NCBI RefSeq assembly: GCF_022201045.2
Contig: NC_068557.1
Span: 25,335,501-25,399,500, forward strand
Length of the DNA: 64,000 nucleotides
Source of the DNA: Citrus sinensis
Taxonomy: Eukaryota > Streptophyta > Magnoliopsida > Sapindales > Rutaceae
Reading direction: 5' to 3'
The first letter of the stretch is position 1, and the number at the start of each line of letters is the position of its first letter. The position numbers were made by a program, and so were the translations under genes. The notes below the pieces were generated by a model that saw only the letters and a program-made list of their open reading frames with translations, had not been told where the DNA came from and did not search any database. Of this stretch, positions 36,788-48,671 are shown one piece after another.

Positions 36788-39700
36788 ATGACGGACGCTT
36801 GCATCCGAGGTGTCGTGGAAGCCATACACGCTAGCCCCACTCAAGCCGTCGTCTACATCGCCGGCGGCGCATCTCAGGTCACATTTCTTTCTCACACTTT
36901 TTGTTAACACTAATTAGCGTATTAATTAAAAACTAATATTATATTGAGTAATTGAAAATTGTGATCAGGCTTTAGGAATGTTAATGTCAATTCCGGGAGC
37001 AACAAACACTGTGCTTGAAGCAGTGGTACCGTACTCCAGAATGTCCATGATTCAATTACTCGGCCAGGTTCATTGATTTTGGTCTGTCTGAATCTGATTA
37101 ACATAATTGTAGCGACGAATTTGAGTTAATTCGTTTGGTATGCGTTAAAAATAATTATTTGATTAATTAAATGTTGCAGATTCCAAATCAGTTTTGTAGT
37201 CAACAAACTGCTGTTAATATGGCTTTGTTAGCTTATAATCGGGCACTTAAGCTCTCTAGACCAGGTTTTAACTCAGCTCTCTCACTCTGTTTCACAGGCT
37301 ACTTAATTGCTAGCTTATATTTAGATTGTGTGGCGATATGAACTGTCAATAGCTCATGCTTTATGGCCTTTTTTTAGCCAGAGTATTTGTGAAATTCTAT
37401 CTGTTGTGTGTGCATTAATTTAAGCTATGGCGACCTTTGCTGCTACAGACAAATGTTTAAATATATACTCCGTTTATAAGAAACTTGATCAAAATCTTGG
37501 TGAGAGTAGTATTATTCATGTTTTAGTCATGTTATTGTCACTACTGATCCTTTTATAATTTTATGAAAAGAAACAAGTTAACTAATATGCAGAACATCTG
37601 CATGCGCAGATAGACACATTTGTTTATTGATGTTGATTTATAAAAGTTGTGGCAATGGGAATTGTTACCTGACCCCATCTCCTTTTTTTTGTTTTCGGAA
37701 TAGGTGCCCCTGTTCTTGGTGTGGGCTTTACTGGTGCTTTAGCCAGCACTCATCCAAAACTTGGAGACCACAGGTATTATTATTTGAATTCTTCACTTTA
37801 TACGAGATGTTCCTTTACAACTATAAATAGATAGAACACTTTGTTAGATATTTTTAGAATCTAGATTTGAGCCCTTTGTTTGTATGAACAATATACTTAG
37901 ATAATATTATTTTTTGTTTCTTGATTTCTAGACTGCAGCAATTTATGCTGCTGGTCATATACAATTGATGCTGGAATGTAGGTTGAGTTCATCAACTATA
38001 GAAGATGGGCATCAGTATTTGAAATAGCTTTCATGCATACTTCCCATTATGTGATTGGAGAATTTTTTGGGGTTGTTGAAAGCTGTTTTTCATGGCTATC
38101 CTCAGACTTGTTGAACATCTTGTTTCTTTGGCATGCATAGGTTCCACTTGTCTACAAGAACGTCTGACAGACTATGGGTATCTACAGTTACCTTGTCAAA
38201 GGTGAGGCAACAATTTGATTTGGTTTTGGGTTCAATTGTTAGTGTTTTAATTTTCATTCATATTTTGTTTGCTGAACAAATTTAGGGTTTGCGAACTCGA
38301 GAGCAAGAAGATAAGGTTTCAAGTCATCTTTTACTCAAGGTATGAGATGAAAGATTGAGGATGATTATAACCTTTGGTGCTGTTAAACTGTTGCATATTT
38401 TTCAGTGGAACCATTAGATTTATATTTTCGTTTCTTCTGTCCAATTATTGTTAATAAAGTTAAAGCACATTGAAGATCTGAAAATGTTAAAAAAAAAATC
38501 TGTTTGATGAACCAACAGCAATTATTTCATTTTATTGTGGTGCATCTCAAATGTCAATTCATTATGTATTTTTTTTTTAAATTTTTTTTTGAAGGCATTG
38601 TTTCCTATGTTGAACATCTTAATTAATTTGTTTTTTATTTTTTGGTTCAGGCAATGGCAAGTGCTTGCAAAGTTCCAGCAACATTTAACTCCGAGTTGAC
38701 TGACTCTGAAACAGTCGATGAATGTGAGCAGCAGTTCAGTGAAGATCAAGAACTAGAACAGATTATAAATGGGGAGATATGCTTTAAGGTCTATCCATTT
38801 TTGAATGGTATGGTTTAACCTTTGAATGAAACCCAGTTATAGTATTACATTCAGTTTTATTTTATTTCCTATTGTCTATTGACTGCTTTCTGCAGAGACA
38901 CAAGTGTTCAATGAAGAAAGGAAAATAATACTGTCTGGTTCTTTTAATCCGTTACACGATGGTCACCTCAAGCTTTTGGAAGTTGCGACTAGGTATATCA
39001 ATAAGTTTCTATTATCATTCACGTTTGATTTGTTTTCCACATCAGTCATCTTCTAGACATTCATGTTTCTGTTTGTCAGCTACTGATGTTCCATGATCAG
39101 TCATTTCTTTTTCCTTAGAAGGCTTTGTTAACTAGTAATATATATAGATATCTTGTTCTAGATTAGTCATCCCCTGTAGACTAGCCTTCAGCTGCTATTG
39201 TCATCAGTTGCCTGATTTTCTAGATTCTTACAGTTTTCTCTAATGGGTTTTACATCTGCATGGCATTCCTGTCATATAATATTTCATAATACATTGTGGA
39301 ATAATGTTGTTTATGAAGTACCTTTCGTCCATGATTGATATTTGTGTAGAATTTGTGGCAATGGCTACCCATGCTTTGAGTTATCAGCAGTCAATGCTGA
39401 CAAACCTCCATTATCAGTTTCTCAAATCAAAGATCGTGTGAAGCAATTTGAAAAAGTTGGTGAGGCTAATTACTTGTAATTGTGTATCATTCTTTTTCCT
39501 GTATGTTTGATGTTGATTTGTGAATAATGCGTGTTTCCTGGTCATCTGGGCATATAAAACCATGTGTTGTACCCTACTAATCTGGCATTCTGGCGTTGTG
39601 ATTGAAAACTGATCTTCTTAAAGATTTAAACTTCATTCATATATTGTGGAAATTCAATGTAATTATAACCCTTTATTTCTTTTTGTTATGAATATATGTT

Positions 39701-40384
39701 TTTCAACTCTTCATGTTATCTATTATTAAATGTACTTTGATACCAACTTATAATCATAACTGTAATCTCACTCGTATCATTGAATTTGTTTTTTAGAAGC
39801 CATTTTAGATACTAATTTGATCAATATTTTCCCAACACATTAATGATTTCTGTTTTGATTTGCAGGAATGACTGTGATTATTTCAAATCAGCCTTATTTT
39901 TATAAGAAAGCTGAATTTTTTCCTGGCAGTGCTTTTGTAATTGGCGCAGACACAGCAGCGAGGCTAATAGATGTATGGAACTTCAAATCTTTTAAAAATA
40001 ATTTTGCTCAAATTATATTATTCATAATAAACTAGCTGAATTTTAAGCTTGGTTCTATCGCCGTTCTAGCCCAAGTATTATGATGGGGACCCTGGAAAGA
40101 TGGTGGAGGTACTGAGTGGATGCAAAAGAACTGGATGCACTTTCATTGTGGCTGGCCGTAATATTGATGGCGTTTTCAAGGTGTGTACCTGAAACACATG
40201 CTCCTATTTCATGCTTGATTTGTTTGTCCTGAAATCTCTTCAATGCCATCAAATGACTTTTCTGCAGGTTCTTGAAGATTTTGACATTCCAGAGGTGGTA
40301 CGAGACATTTTTGTCTCCATACCAGTAGAAGAGTTCCGCATGGATATATCCTCTACTGAGATAAGGAAGCGCGGTGGAATGTAA
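36788..40384 (+). CDS. CinA/PncC-like plus nucleotidylyltransferase protein
   Basis: Twelve exons: 36788-36877, 36969-37067, 37180-37264, 37704-37773, 38141-38201, 38286-38339, 38651-38807, 38896-38992, 39350-39459, 39866-39972, 40070-40180, 40268-40384; 385 residues. The N-terminal half (to about 150) resembles the CinA C-terminal/PncC NMN-amidase fold: S-I-P-G-A-T, A-V-V-P-Y-S, L-L-G, G-V-G-F-T-G-A-L. The C-terminal half is a NadD/NMNAT-like nucleotidylyltransferase with G-S-F-N-P-L-H-D-G-H (HxGH at 226-229) and I-S-S-T-E-I-R (374-380). In bacteria these activities make NaMN from NMN and then NaAD, so a role in pyridine nucleotide salvage is a reasonable inference. The amidase motif ESCTGG is replaced, so that half may be inactive. 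Matches Arabidopsis At2g01220. The start is the Met that opens the conserved M-T-D-A-C-I-R-G; the frame is open upstream but without another ATG. Confidence 0.9.
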
Positions 40385-41045
40385 AATCCCGCAGTAGCTA
40401 CATTATTCAAACAGGACATAATTCTTCCTAGCAATCATTGATTAGGGACTACATGTCTCCAAGGAAGATTCTATATATAATACACAACACACACAAGTTG
40501 ACAGAGATCGCAACAAAACCTTAACAAAAAAATCAAAAAAAGCCTATAGAATTTTTCAGCCGTGTAATTTTATCTGCCATTGCTAGTTCTGCTCTATGAG
40601 TGTATTGGTGGGAAATTTGCTTGAGCAACTAATTTGAGTGAATATATCTGTATTTTTATCTTGTGCACTATTAATTGCAATTCGTCAAATTGTTCTTTTA
40701 TGCCATGTTACTTTGTCGCATTAGGAGGGTGACATCTTGTATTTAAAAAGTCTGTTTGAATTTGAGATGCCTTGTATTGTAAGTATGAAACAGTTAGGCT
40801 TTCAAAATTAGGTTGAAACGAAATGGTTAAAAATGGTTTTTGCTGCAATCTACAGATTTATTACAATATAAGGTCTACTAAAAAGTTAGATTCATACATT
40901 TTACAGTGAAGTCTAGAGTTCTAAATTTACCTCTATTCCACAGCTTGTGGAAGAGGGGAAAGTGCATTAGTCCATCATAGGACTACAAGCTCGCTGCTTT
41001 AATTCTAGAAATGCCTTTTTTCAGCCATGCGAGGTTTCTTTTAAT

Positions 41046-41618
41046 GGGTAAACGTTCATTTAGTCCTTATATTTTAAACTTAGTATCCGTTTAGTCTCTA
41101 TCTTTTTAAAAATACCTCAAACAATTCCTACCATTAAATTATTGACACTCTTGTCATTATCTTCAACTTATTTTTACAATATTACCCTATTATAATATTT
41201 TTTTAGACATTATTAAAAGAAAAAAATAAATTACTAGTTTAACACTAAAAAATAAAATGAAATAAAATAAATATGTTAATTTTTGTGGAACACTCTCTTG
41301 AGTTAAAATATTAATTTTTCTAAAAAAATTGATAATGTAATTTTTTACCATATTAATTTTTTAGACATACGTGAGCTTCCCTAAAAATTAATATATACTT
41401 TTTTTGAGTTTAATTTAATAATTTAATTTTTTATTAATATCCAAAAAAGAAATATTATTGTAAGAGTATAATATTGTAAAAGTAAGTTAAAAAGAATAAA
41501 AAAAATAATGACATGAGTGTTAATATTTAACAACAGGGATATTTTGAGATATTTTAAAAAATATAAAGATTAAATAGACACTAACCATATAATATAAGAA
41601 CTAAATAAATTTTTACCC
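41046..41618. mobile_element. 573-bp long-TIR MITE with 9-bp TSD (Mutator-type)
   Basis: Perfect 9-bp direct repeats TCTTTTAAT lie at 41037-41045 and 41619-41627. The ends are inverted repeats of roughly 190 bp: left GGGTAAACGTTCATTTAGTC, right read in reverse GGGTAAAAATTTATTTAGTT, staying alignable through TTTTTACAATATTA. The short middle is AT-rich and non-coding. It lies about 660 bases downstream of the nucleotidylyltransferase stop. Long TIRs with a 9-bp duplication fit a Mutator-like MITE. Confidence 0.87.
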
Positions 41619-42088
41619 TCTTTTAATTAAAGTATAGGGGTTTCCTTTTTGAAGAGACTTTTACAAAAAGGAAACCTTTTGAACTAATAATTAATTGGTG
41701 AAATTTGACTGTTCACTTTTGCAACAAAACAAACTTGCAAATTGTCAATCCACCGCTGATGAGAAAGGAAAAGGGATAAGAAATTGCTGGCTGTGATCAA
41801 TTCCCCTTATCAACACAGTTAAATGTGACTATACTCTTATCCGAATACTGTTAAATTAACTAATCTAATGAGAAATTGAAGAAGCGATTGCGGCGATGGC
41901 AATTTGTTTCGGCACCTATTGCATTAACTGAATCGACGACTACAATTAATGTTTCAATTTTGTGCTCAATCAAAAGTCTGCAAGATTGCTCAAAGCTTGA
42001 AAGAAAGAAAGCTAAACTTACATTACTACTGGTCTTGGAGATGCTGAGTGTTCTATACATGCAATGAAAGCTGGTATATCAAAGAGAC

Positions 42089-42319
42089 TCAGCCCCCGCA
42101 GGCGGCGCCGCAGCCGGCAACACAAGTGGAGCCGCCATAACCATCTGCATGGGTGGTAGAGTCTTTGTCTTTGGATGCACCACCACCACCTGCACAGGAG
42201 AAAACAATAGCTGAAATGACCGAGAGACTAACTAATGCTGCCCAAATAAGCAAAACTACTGCACTGCTTCCTCCTTCGTCCCCTCGTGTAGTGATTTCTC
42301 TCAAATATTCCCTCACCAT
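42089..42319 (-). CDS. Small membrane protein with Cys/Gly-rich tail
   Basis: A 76-codon single-exon frame. A charged N-terminus (M-V-R-E-Y-L-R-E-I-T-T-R-G-D-E-G-G) precedes one hydrophobic helix at about residues 20-42 (V-V-L-L-I-W-A-A-L-V-S-L), a short polar linker with K-D-K-D, and a tail G-S-T-C-V-A-G-C-G-A-A-C-G-G. The organised layout, and my memory of near-identical small plant proteins, argue it is real rather than chance. The Cys/Gly tail suggests metal binding or palmitoylation, but function is unknown. On the reverse strand a TATATATA stretch lies about 65 bases upstream (near 42384-42390) and could be its TATA box. The start is the first Met in frame. Confidence 0.65.
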   Translation of the reverse strand: MVREYLREITTRGDEGGSSAVVLLIWAALVSLSVISAIVFSCAGGGGASKDKDSTTHADGYGGSTCVAGCGAACGG

Positions 42320-42926
42320 TTTTGTTTATTTATATAGCTATTAGCTTCTCCCTCTCTCTTTCCTTCTCTTTTGAAGAATTAATATATATAGAAACTATTA
42401 TGACTCTGGGGGGATAAAGAATATAAATGTGAGTGGTGGTTTTTTTTCCTTTTTAACTTTTTTTTTTTTTAAATCAAAGACTAGAGGTTGATTTTTTATT
42501 TTTTTCTCTTTCAGTTGAGGCAATTTTTCAATAGAGTCTTCTTATATTTGGTCTCCAATTCATAATTTACCGTTTCAAAATATGAAGGGCTACTACTTAA
42601 TTATGGTGGAGTGCTTGTGTAGCTTTAATATTAAGTGGAATATTCACAATGGACAATATCGGATTTGTGTTGTAAAGCCATAAAGGGGAAGGGGTGACCA
42701 TTCCAGGCTATAAATCTTATCCAATTGGAGCCAGCTTTGTTGACAAAAAGTTTTTTTTTTTTTTTTTGATATGGACAAAAAGTTGCATATGAAAAAGAAA
42801 ACCAAAAAGTGGCAGAAGAGAGAAACAAAGGTCTCATTTCATAAGAGATCCGCCATTATTGCAACTTGTCATGGTCTTATTTGCTAACTTTATTTCCTCT
42901 CTGCCATGTTCTTAATGTCCTTGATG

Positions 42927-44097
42927 TAGGGTGTTCGCGGATCGGATTTTACGGATTAGACATCAATCCATATCCGATCCATAATTTTACGAATTATAAT
43001 TTTTTAATTCAATTCAATTTACGGATTGATAAAATTAAATCTAAATCCAATCCATACATATGCAGATCGGATGCAGATTTGACTCAATCCATATCCAATC
43101 GACCATTTTATGCATTAGTTTTTGAATTAAAAATTTTTAGTTCTCTCCAACTAATGAAATAAAAAAATCTAATATAAAAATAATTTTGCTACCAATTAAA
43201 TTTAAAATTGAATAAAATTTAAATAAATTAATTATTTAAATAAAGCTAAAATAATACATTCAAAGTTTCAAAATATAACGCATCGAGACTAATTATTCAA
43301 ATAAAGCTATAATAATACGTTCAAAGTTTCAAAATATAACACATCAAGCTTAATTGTTCAAATAAAGTTACAATAATATGTTAATATAACACCGAAATTA
43401 ATTGTTCAAATAAAACCACAATTAATTGAAATGGCAAACCTTCGGAAACCAAACACAGTCTGATCTTTCACCAGGGCTGTTGCACCTGTCGAAAAGTGGT
43501 GATTATGGAGCCGTCCACGATGGGAATCAGGAGAAGCCGTACGGGTGGCGATCTTGAAGGTTGTGATAGTGAAATTGTTCAGCTGGAACCAGTGAATGTG
43601 AAGTGACTCGATGGACTTGGGAAAGAAGATGGCTTGCTCTCGCCGGAATCGCGTGGCCGATGTTCTTCAAATCCGTGTCGAGAGTGTATCCAACCAATAT
43701 TGAGTGTTGCTAGTGTGTGTGACGATGGAGAAGCTTAAGGTTTTTTGTTTGCAAATTGTTGGTGACTTGACGTTATGTTACTTTGCTTTTGAGTGACTTT
43801 GCAAATTGTTGGTGACTTGGCGTTATGTTACTTTGCTTTTGCTAGTGCATGTGACTTTACTTTTATTTTGTTTTACAATTTTTACAAGTTATATTTGTAT
43901 ATTATTATTGAGTAATGGTTAAGATATGTTATAGTGCTTATGTAACTATGTAATGTCACATTTATAATTTTTTTAATTAAATTTATAATAAATTTTTAAT
44001 TATATATATATATATATATTTTTTTTTTTTGCGGATTCACGGATTGGATTTATACGGATCGGATTGAGCGGATCGGATTGGATTCTGAACACCCCTA
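42927..44097. mobile_element. 1.17-kb non-autonomous hAT transposon
   Basis: Perfect 8-bp target duplications CCTTGATG sit at 42919-42926 and 44098-44105. Terminal inverted repeats: left TAGGGTGTTCGCGGATCGGA, right (reverse) TAGGGGTGTTCAGAATCCAA. Both subterminal zones carry dense copies of CGGAT/ATCCG words (GGATCGGATT and relatives), as expected of hAT transposase binding sites. The inside holds a repeated TTCAAATAAAG/ACAATAATA block at 43220-43410, a GC-richer core at about 43440-43720, and a 49-bp direct duplication at about 43752 and 43801. No intact transposase frame. An 8-bp duplication plus TAGGG ends identify the hAT superfamily. Confidence 0.9.
43745..43845. repeat. Direct duplication, ~49 bp, inside the hAT element
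   Basis: TTTGCAAATTGTTGGTGACT followed by TGACGTTATGTTACTTTGCT occurs at about 43749 and, with one change (TGGCGTT), again at about 43798. The near identity shows a recent local duplication. Confidence 0.85.
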
Positions 44098-44226
44098 CCT
44101 TGATGCATGAAACCTCGGTTGATAAATAATTTAAAAGACATGGAGATTGAGTACTTGAGTTTTCATTGTCATGCTTAGAGAAGCTCAAAGTTGATCCATT
44201 AAGGCTTTTCATGTTTTTTTCACTAG

Positions 44227-45175
44227 TTTTTTTTTTTATTTTTAATTTTTCAACAACGCGAGCTTTAATAAAGCAAATAAAACATCAAGCGCTACCCTTG
44301 ACAACAGCATAACAGTAACACCTAGAGGGGACACGCGAACGCTTAAAAGCAGATGAGTTAATATACAAAAGAAAAAGACCATTGACAGAACCAATAATTT
44401 AGAAAACCAATAGTCTCATTAGATAAAAAAAATTACAAATTCAGTTGGAGAAACGTCGCCCCAGGTGCGATAAAAACAAATAAAGCCCAGATTAGCAAGA
44501 GCATTCGCTACCCATTGCTTTCACGACAGACATATGGGAAAATCTGAATCACATCTAACTAACAAGTTGACAACACTAATCCATCTATTATGTACACTCT
44601 CAACCCAAATATTAGACACCCACAAGCTCCAACTTCCTCGTTAGCCATAACTCCTAAAGGCACCTGGATTTTTTTTTTTAAAAAAAAAAAAAAATTCCCA
44701 AAGGCATTGTCCCCAAGGCCTAACAAATAATTTTTAAATAGTTTTAATTAGATGGCCATCTAAAGTTTACATTTCAGAGATAGTGTAAAGTTCAAAAATT
44801 AATTTATACTTTACCAACCTCATTCCTTTAAACGAAAAAATTCAGCATGCGGGAAAAAAAAAAAAAAAAACTCCATGAAAGTTAGTTATTAAAGACTACA
44901 CCCCATTGTCGGGGTTTCCTTTCGAAATACCATCTGAATTTGCGTTGACCAACCGATTAGAGGATGGCACTTGTTAAGAATATAAACTTTTGAAGCTCGG
45001 CCAAAAGAGTCCGGCACCCCAAGAGGCGGGAGGCAAAAAGATAATGAAATGTTTCTTCACAATTAGGAGTTGGGCAGAAAGAACATGGATATTGAATCTA
45101 TGAAAATGCCTCCTCTCAATTGATTATTAGCTTAATTTGTAACAGACATCATAGCGAAATGGAGAATTTGGCGGG
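44227..45175 (-). mobile_element. 5'-truncated LINE remnant (zf-RVT and RNase H)
   Basis: On the reverse strand, broken frames resemble the 3' part of plant L1-type LINEs. Around 45020-45088 C-S-F-C-P-T-P-N-C-E-E-T-F-H-Y-L-F matches the zinc-finger zf-RVT pattern. Around 44902-44950 N-S-D-G-I-S-K-G-N-P-D-N-G matches the RNase H start (NTDGASKGNPG in the family). Around 44484-44511 V-A-N-A-L-A-N-L-G matches the RNase H end, about 130 codons further on, the proper length. A stop and frame changes lie between, so it is dead. T runs at 44213-44250 would be the poly-A tail. The right boundary is not clear and no reverse transcriptase core was found. Confidence 0.6.
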
Positions 45176-48100
45176 ATGAAGAGCTTATTCACTAATTGTT
45201 TGTGGCCAACAGGATCCATTAAATTATACGGGTCATCAGAAGGGTTCATGAAATCATGATTTATGGGGTTCAACTTCGACACGAATGGGCGTAGTCACTA
45301 TAGGATCAGGTGGGGCACAGCCCTTAGCCACTATAGGCAGGGGTTATATTAATGGTTGTGAATGAAGAAATTCAAATATCAACTTTAGTAATCAACTTAT
45401 TACTTTACAAGTATTTTTTTTATATCATGATATCTTATACTCTACTAATTGTATTTAAAATACACACACACATACATATATACCAACTTATAATTGTGAG
45501 GTAAGCTAAGACTCGAAGCTATTCCTTAATAATAATCTAACACATATTGGTTGTCTCTGGGCTACGAGCATTGTGACTTGACTTAATTTACTAGTTTTGA
45601 TGCTATGTTAATTTTTTAACTGTCTCTGAAGTAACAACATCAAAGTTTTGGCAACTACAGGGCAATGTATATGTAGTACGTAAAACACATTCGTTAACCG
45701 AGAGAAGTGTTTTCTTTTCTTTCCTATCTTTTTAAATTAAAAAGTTAAAAATAAAAAACTAAAATATAAACTAAATCACATAAAATGTCGCCTTTAAGAC
45801 CGTACAGATTGAACCGACAAAAAAAAAATGCAACTGACACAACCTTAGCAAGTTAGCAAGTTGATGAGTGACCTTTTACTAGTTAACATACATAGGAAAT
45901 TCCTTAAACATAACTCAAAACTAAGGGCGTGAATAGCAAAAGTAACTTTCTCAAACATCTACGATGAGGTAAGCAATGCATAAAATTGATGGAGCAGAGA
46001 CAAATCAAGTTGAGGGATTCATCAATGTGTGTGTATGGTTCGATTTCCTATATGAACTGTAATACAGGGCTTTCCAGCGTAAGCCGCCAATACTCGCTAA
46101 CCAAACCCTCACCAAGAGGAAACGAGCAAGTACTAGCTTTTGTGCTTTCATTTCCAAGAATTAAATTTAGAAAGTCCCGCGTCCCTTATATAAGATACAA
46201 TTAGTCTAATCCAATTTCCCCTTCTCGTCTCTTATTTTACTAAGTAAACTCACATATATTACATGATACTCGATTTTAAAATTTAGGTCATGATAACTGT
46301 ATCGTTAATTAATGGAACTAATCTTAACTTTAATTTTTCCGTTTAAATTTGAGATTTTTTTACTTAAATTATGAAACAAACACAAAAATTGGTATTTCCC
46401 AATAGATTCGAGTTTCTTTTAACAGGATTTAAGTGGGATATCTTACCCAGAAAAATCTTTGAAGTTTCAGGCACGCAAAACTAAGAACACAAATTAATTA
46501 AAATGGTAAATTAAAGGGTAAGCACTAAATCCAAATTCATTAATTGTTTCTGAAACAAGGAATGGTGGCGTGCTTTCTTTGTCGGCAACAATGAAACAAA
46601 GAGCTGGCAAATTGACGCGACCATTACAATAACGAACATGCATGGAAGAGTATATATGTCAGGAGAACAGAAGCAATCTTCACCTCGAGGGAGGATTGCA
46701 TTAGAATTTATTTATTTATTTATATGTTAAAGTGTAGAATAAGGACAAAAATCGATTTCATGGGGATTGGGATGAGTCGGATGAGAGTATATAACTAAGC
46801 CCAATTTTATTAAGAATTTGACGATTAATTTTTTTATTTTTTACCTTGTTCTTAAAAAAATTAATCTCAATCACATTTTTTTATTTATAGTGGACCCTAA
46901 ACTCATAGAGAATTTTATCATCCTTCATTATGAAAAGGAAAAATGGAGTCGGAGATATCAATGTCATAAAAATGAAATTCAAAATAATAATTGGTGAAAA
47001 TTCACACATCGTACGACTAAATTCATGATGATCATATGCTAATTATAATGCAACAATAGCGTTGATCAAAAGTTTTTTGCCCTCGCCAAATCTAATGACA
47101 GGGTCCCAATTTTGAGAAATATTTGATGTTTTGCTCAAGTCAAAATTCAAGTGAAATTTCTTCTTTGGTAGGAAACTCGAAAAAGGTAAGAGTAACAGAA
47201 ATGTGCAGCAGCAATGGAAATACAACTACCGCCCAAGGATTGGATGAGAACCTTACAGTGTCAACCACTCCAGAAACGAACAACGAAGCATGGAACACTA
47301 AAAGAGTTGGATGAATCAAGCTCGCGCCAACCTGGAAAAGGAATTTAGTAATAACGATGAGTTGATACAATTGAAATTGCACCGCATGCCTTGCCTGCGA
47401 AAAGCAAAAAAGTTTCTTTGAGCAGATTAACATGCATGAGATCAAGAAAACTCACATATTTGTCTGCTCCAAAGGTCAAGATAACAGTCTTGTACCTGGT
47501 TTAATTTCTACTGTTGCTCCCAATCCAACAATTTAACTACAGATCATCTGAAGCATTTATTTGATCTATTTATCAGAATTAGACGTGTCTTGTGACTCGA
47601 ATCCTTAGAAGTATTAGGCCGAATCAGGGCTATGAATAGCAAATAACCACACTCTGCCTTGAAGTAAAAAAACACTTAGTTGTTTTGGTCCAAGAACATA
47701 CAACATCAAGGTTTGCCGCCCAAAAAAATAAAAAGAAAAAGAAAAATAAATCAACAACGTAAAGTGAGCAAGATGATAAGATAGTTTAACGGAAAATTAA
47801 ATGGAGTTACTACTAGCACATCCAGAAAATTAAGATTTGGGTCATCTAATTTCACGGAGGGAATTTTCAAGTTTAGTCAACTTTAGACGATAATAAATCA
47901 TATTATATCATCTATCTATGGCCTAATCTAAACTTGAACCTGGCATAAACTTCAGCCACAAACGAGGTTCAAGGTCATTATGACTTGACGTAAAATGCTA
48001 AAAGTTTAACATATAATAATATAATGTGAACTCAAAGATGGATGAACAGAAAAAGGAGAGACATTTAATTGCTCGGCCATCATATTAACTAATTCGGCGT

Positions 48101-48671
48101 CTGACTTACCGTATTAAATTAAGCTTGAAGCACATGATAACTTGCCTGGTATGAGGGAGCCATAATTTCCGAATTAAGCTAGCTCCAAGTTGCCTCATCT
48201 GACGCTACCGATATATCCTAGTCAGAAGCAAACATCGACACGAGGCATCGATGTCTACGTGTAATGCCAAACATCCGACAGGTGTTTCACAAAACGGACA
48301 GGTTGTCCAGTGAATCTTCTCCCAGAAATAGGATTGTATATATTTTTCAGGAAAGTCCGATAGTTCAGAATTCCATGTTTGCAATGACAACTGTAGTAAA
48401 AAGACAATTTGACCCACTACCCCATATTAGCTGAAGTGTAACACCCCCTAAATTTAGTTCCAGGATATCTAGAACAGTAAAAAATCCTGACAGTTTTATA
48501 ACATCACTTCCCAATGCTCCAAACGCCGTCACCTGATCGGCTGATTCCTGCTTCTTCGTTAACTAAAAACTGTTCATTTCTGAGAGCACATGTATATTTT
48601 GAAATTGTGCAGCTTCAGTTATACGTATTCCCCACCTTCATCTCTTCCTTTCACTTTGTTACTGTACTAAC
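45176..48671. other. Intergenic, LINE remnant to bHLH gene
   Basis: AT-rich with no gene I can support firmly. The reverse frame at 47140-47445 is hydrophobic and is listed separately as doubtful. The bHLH promoter must lie at the right end. Confidence 0.5.
47140..47363 (-). other. Doubtful hydrophobic open frame, unrecognised
   Basis: Reverse-strand frame encoding P-T-L-L-V-F-H-A-S-L-F-V-S-G-V-V-D-T-V-R-F-S-S-N-P-W and V-F-P-L-L-L-H-I-S-V-T. A good acceptor (TTCCTTTTCCAG) lies just before G-A-S-L-I-H-P, and the composition is protein-like with two possible membrane segments. I do not recognise the family and found no partner exons, so it may be a decayed exon or chance. Confidence 0.2.
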
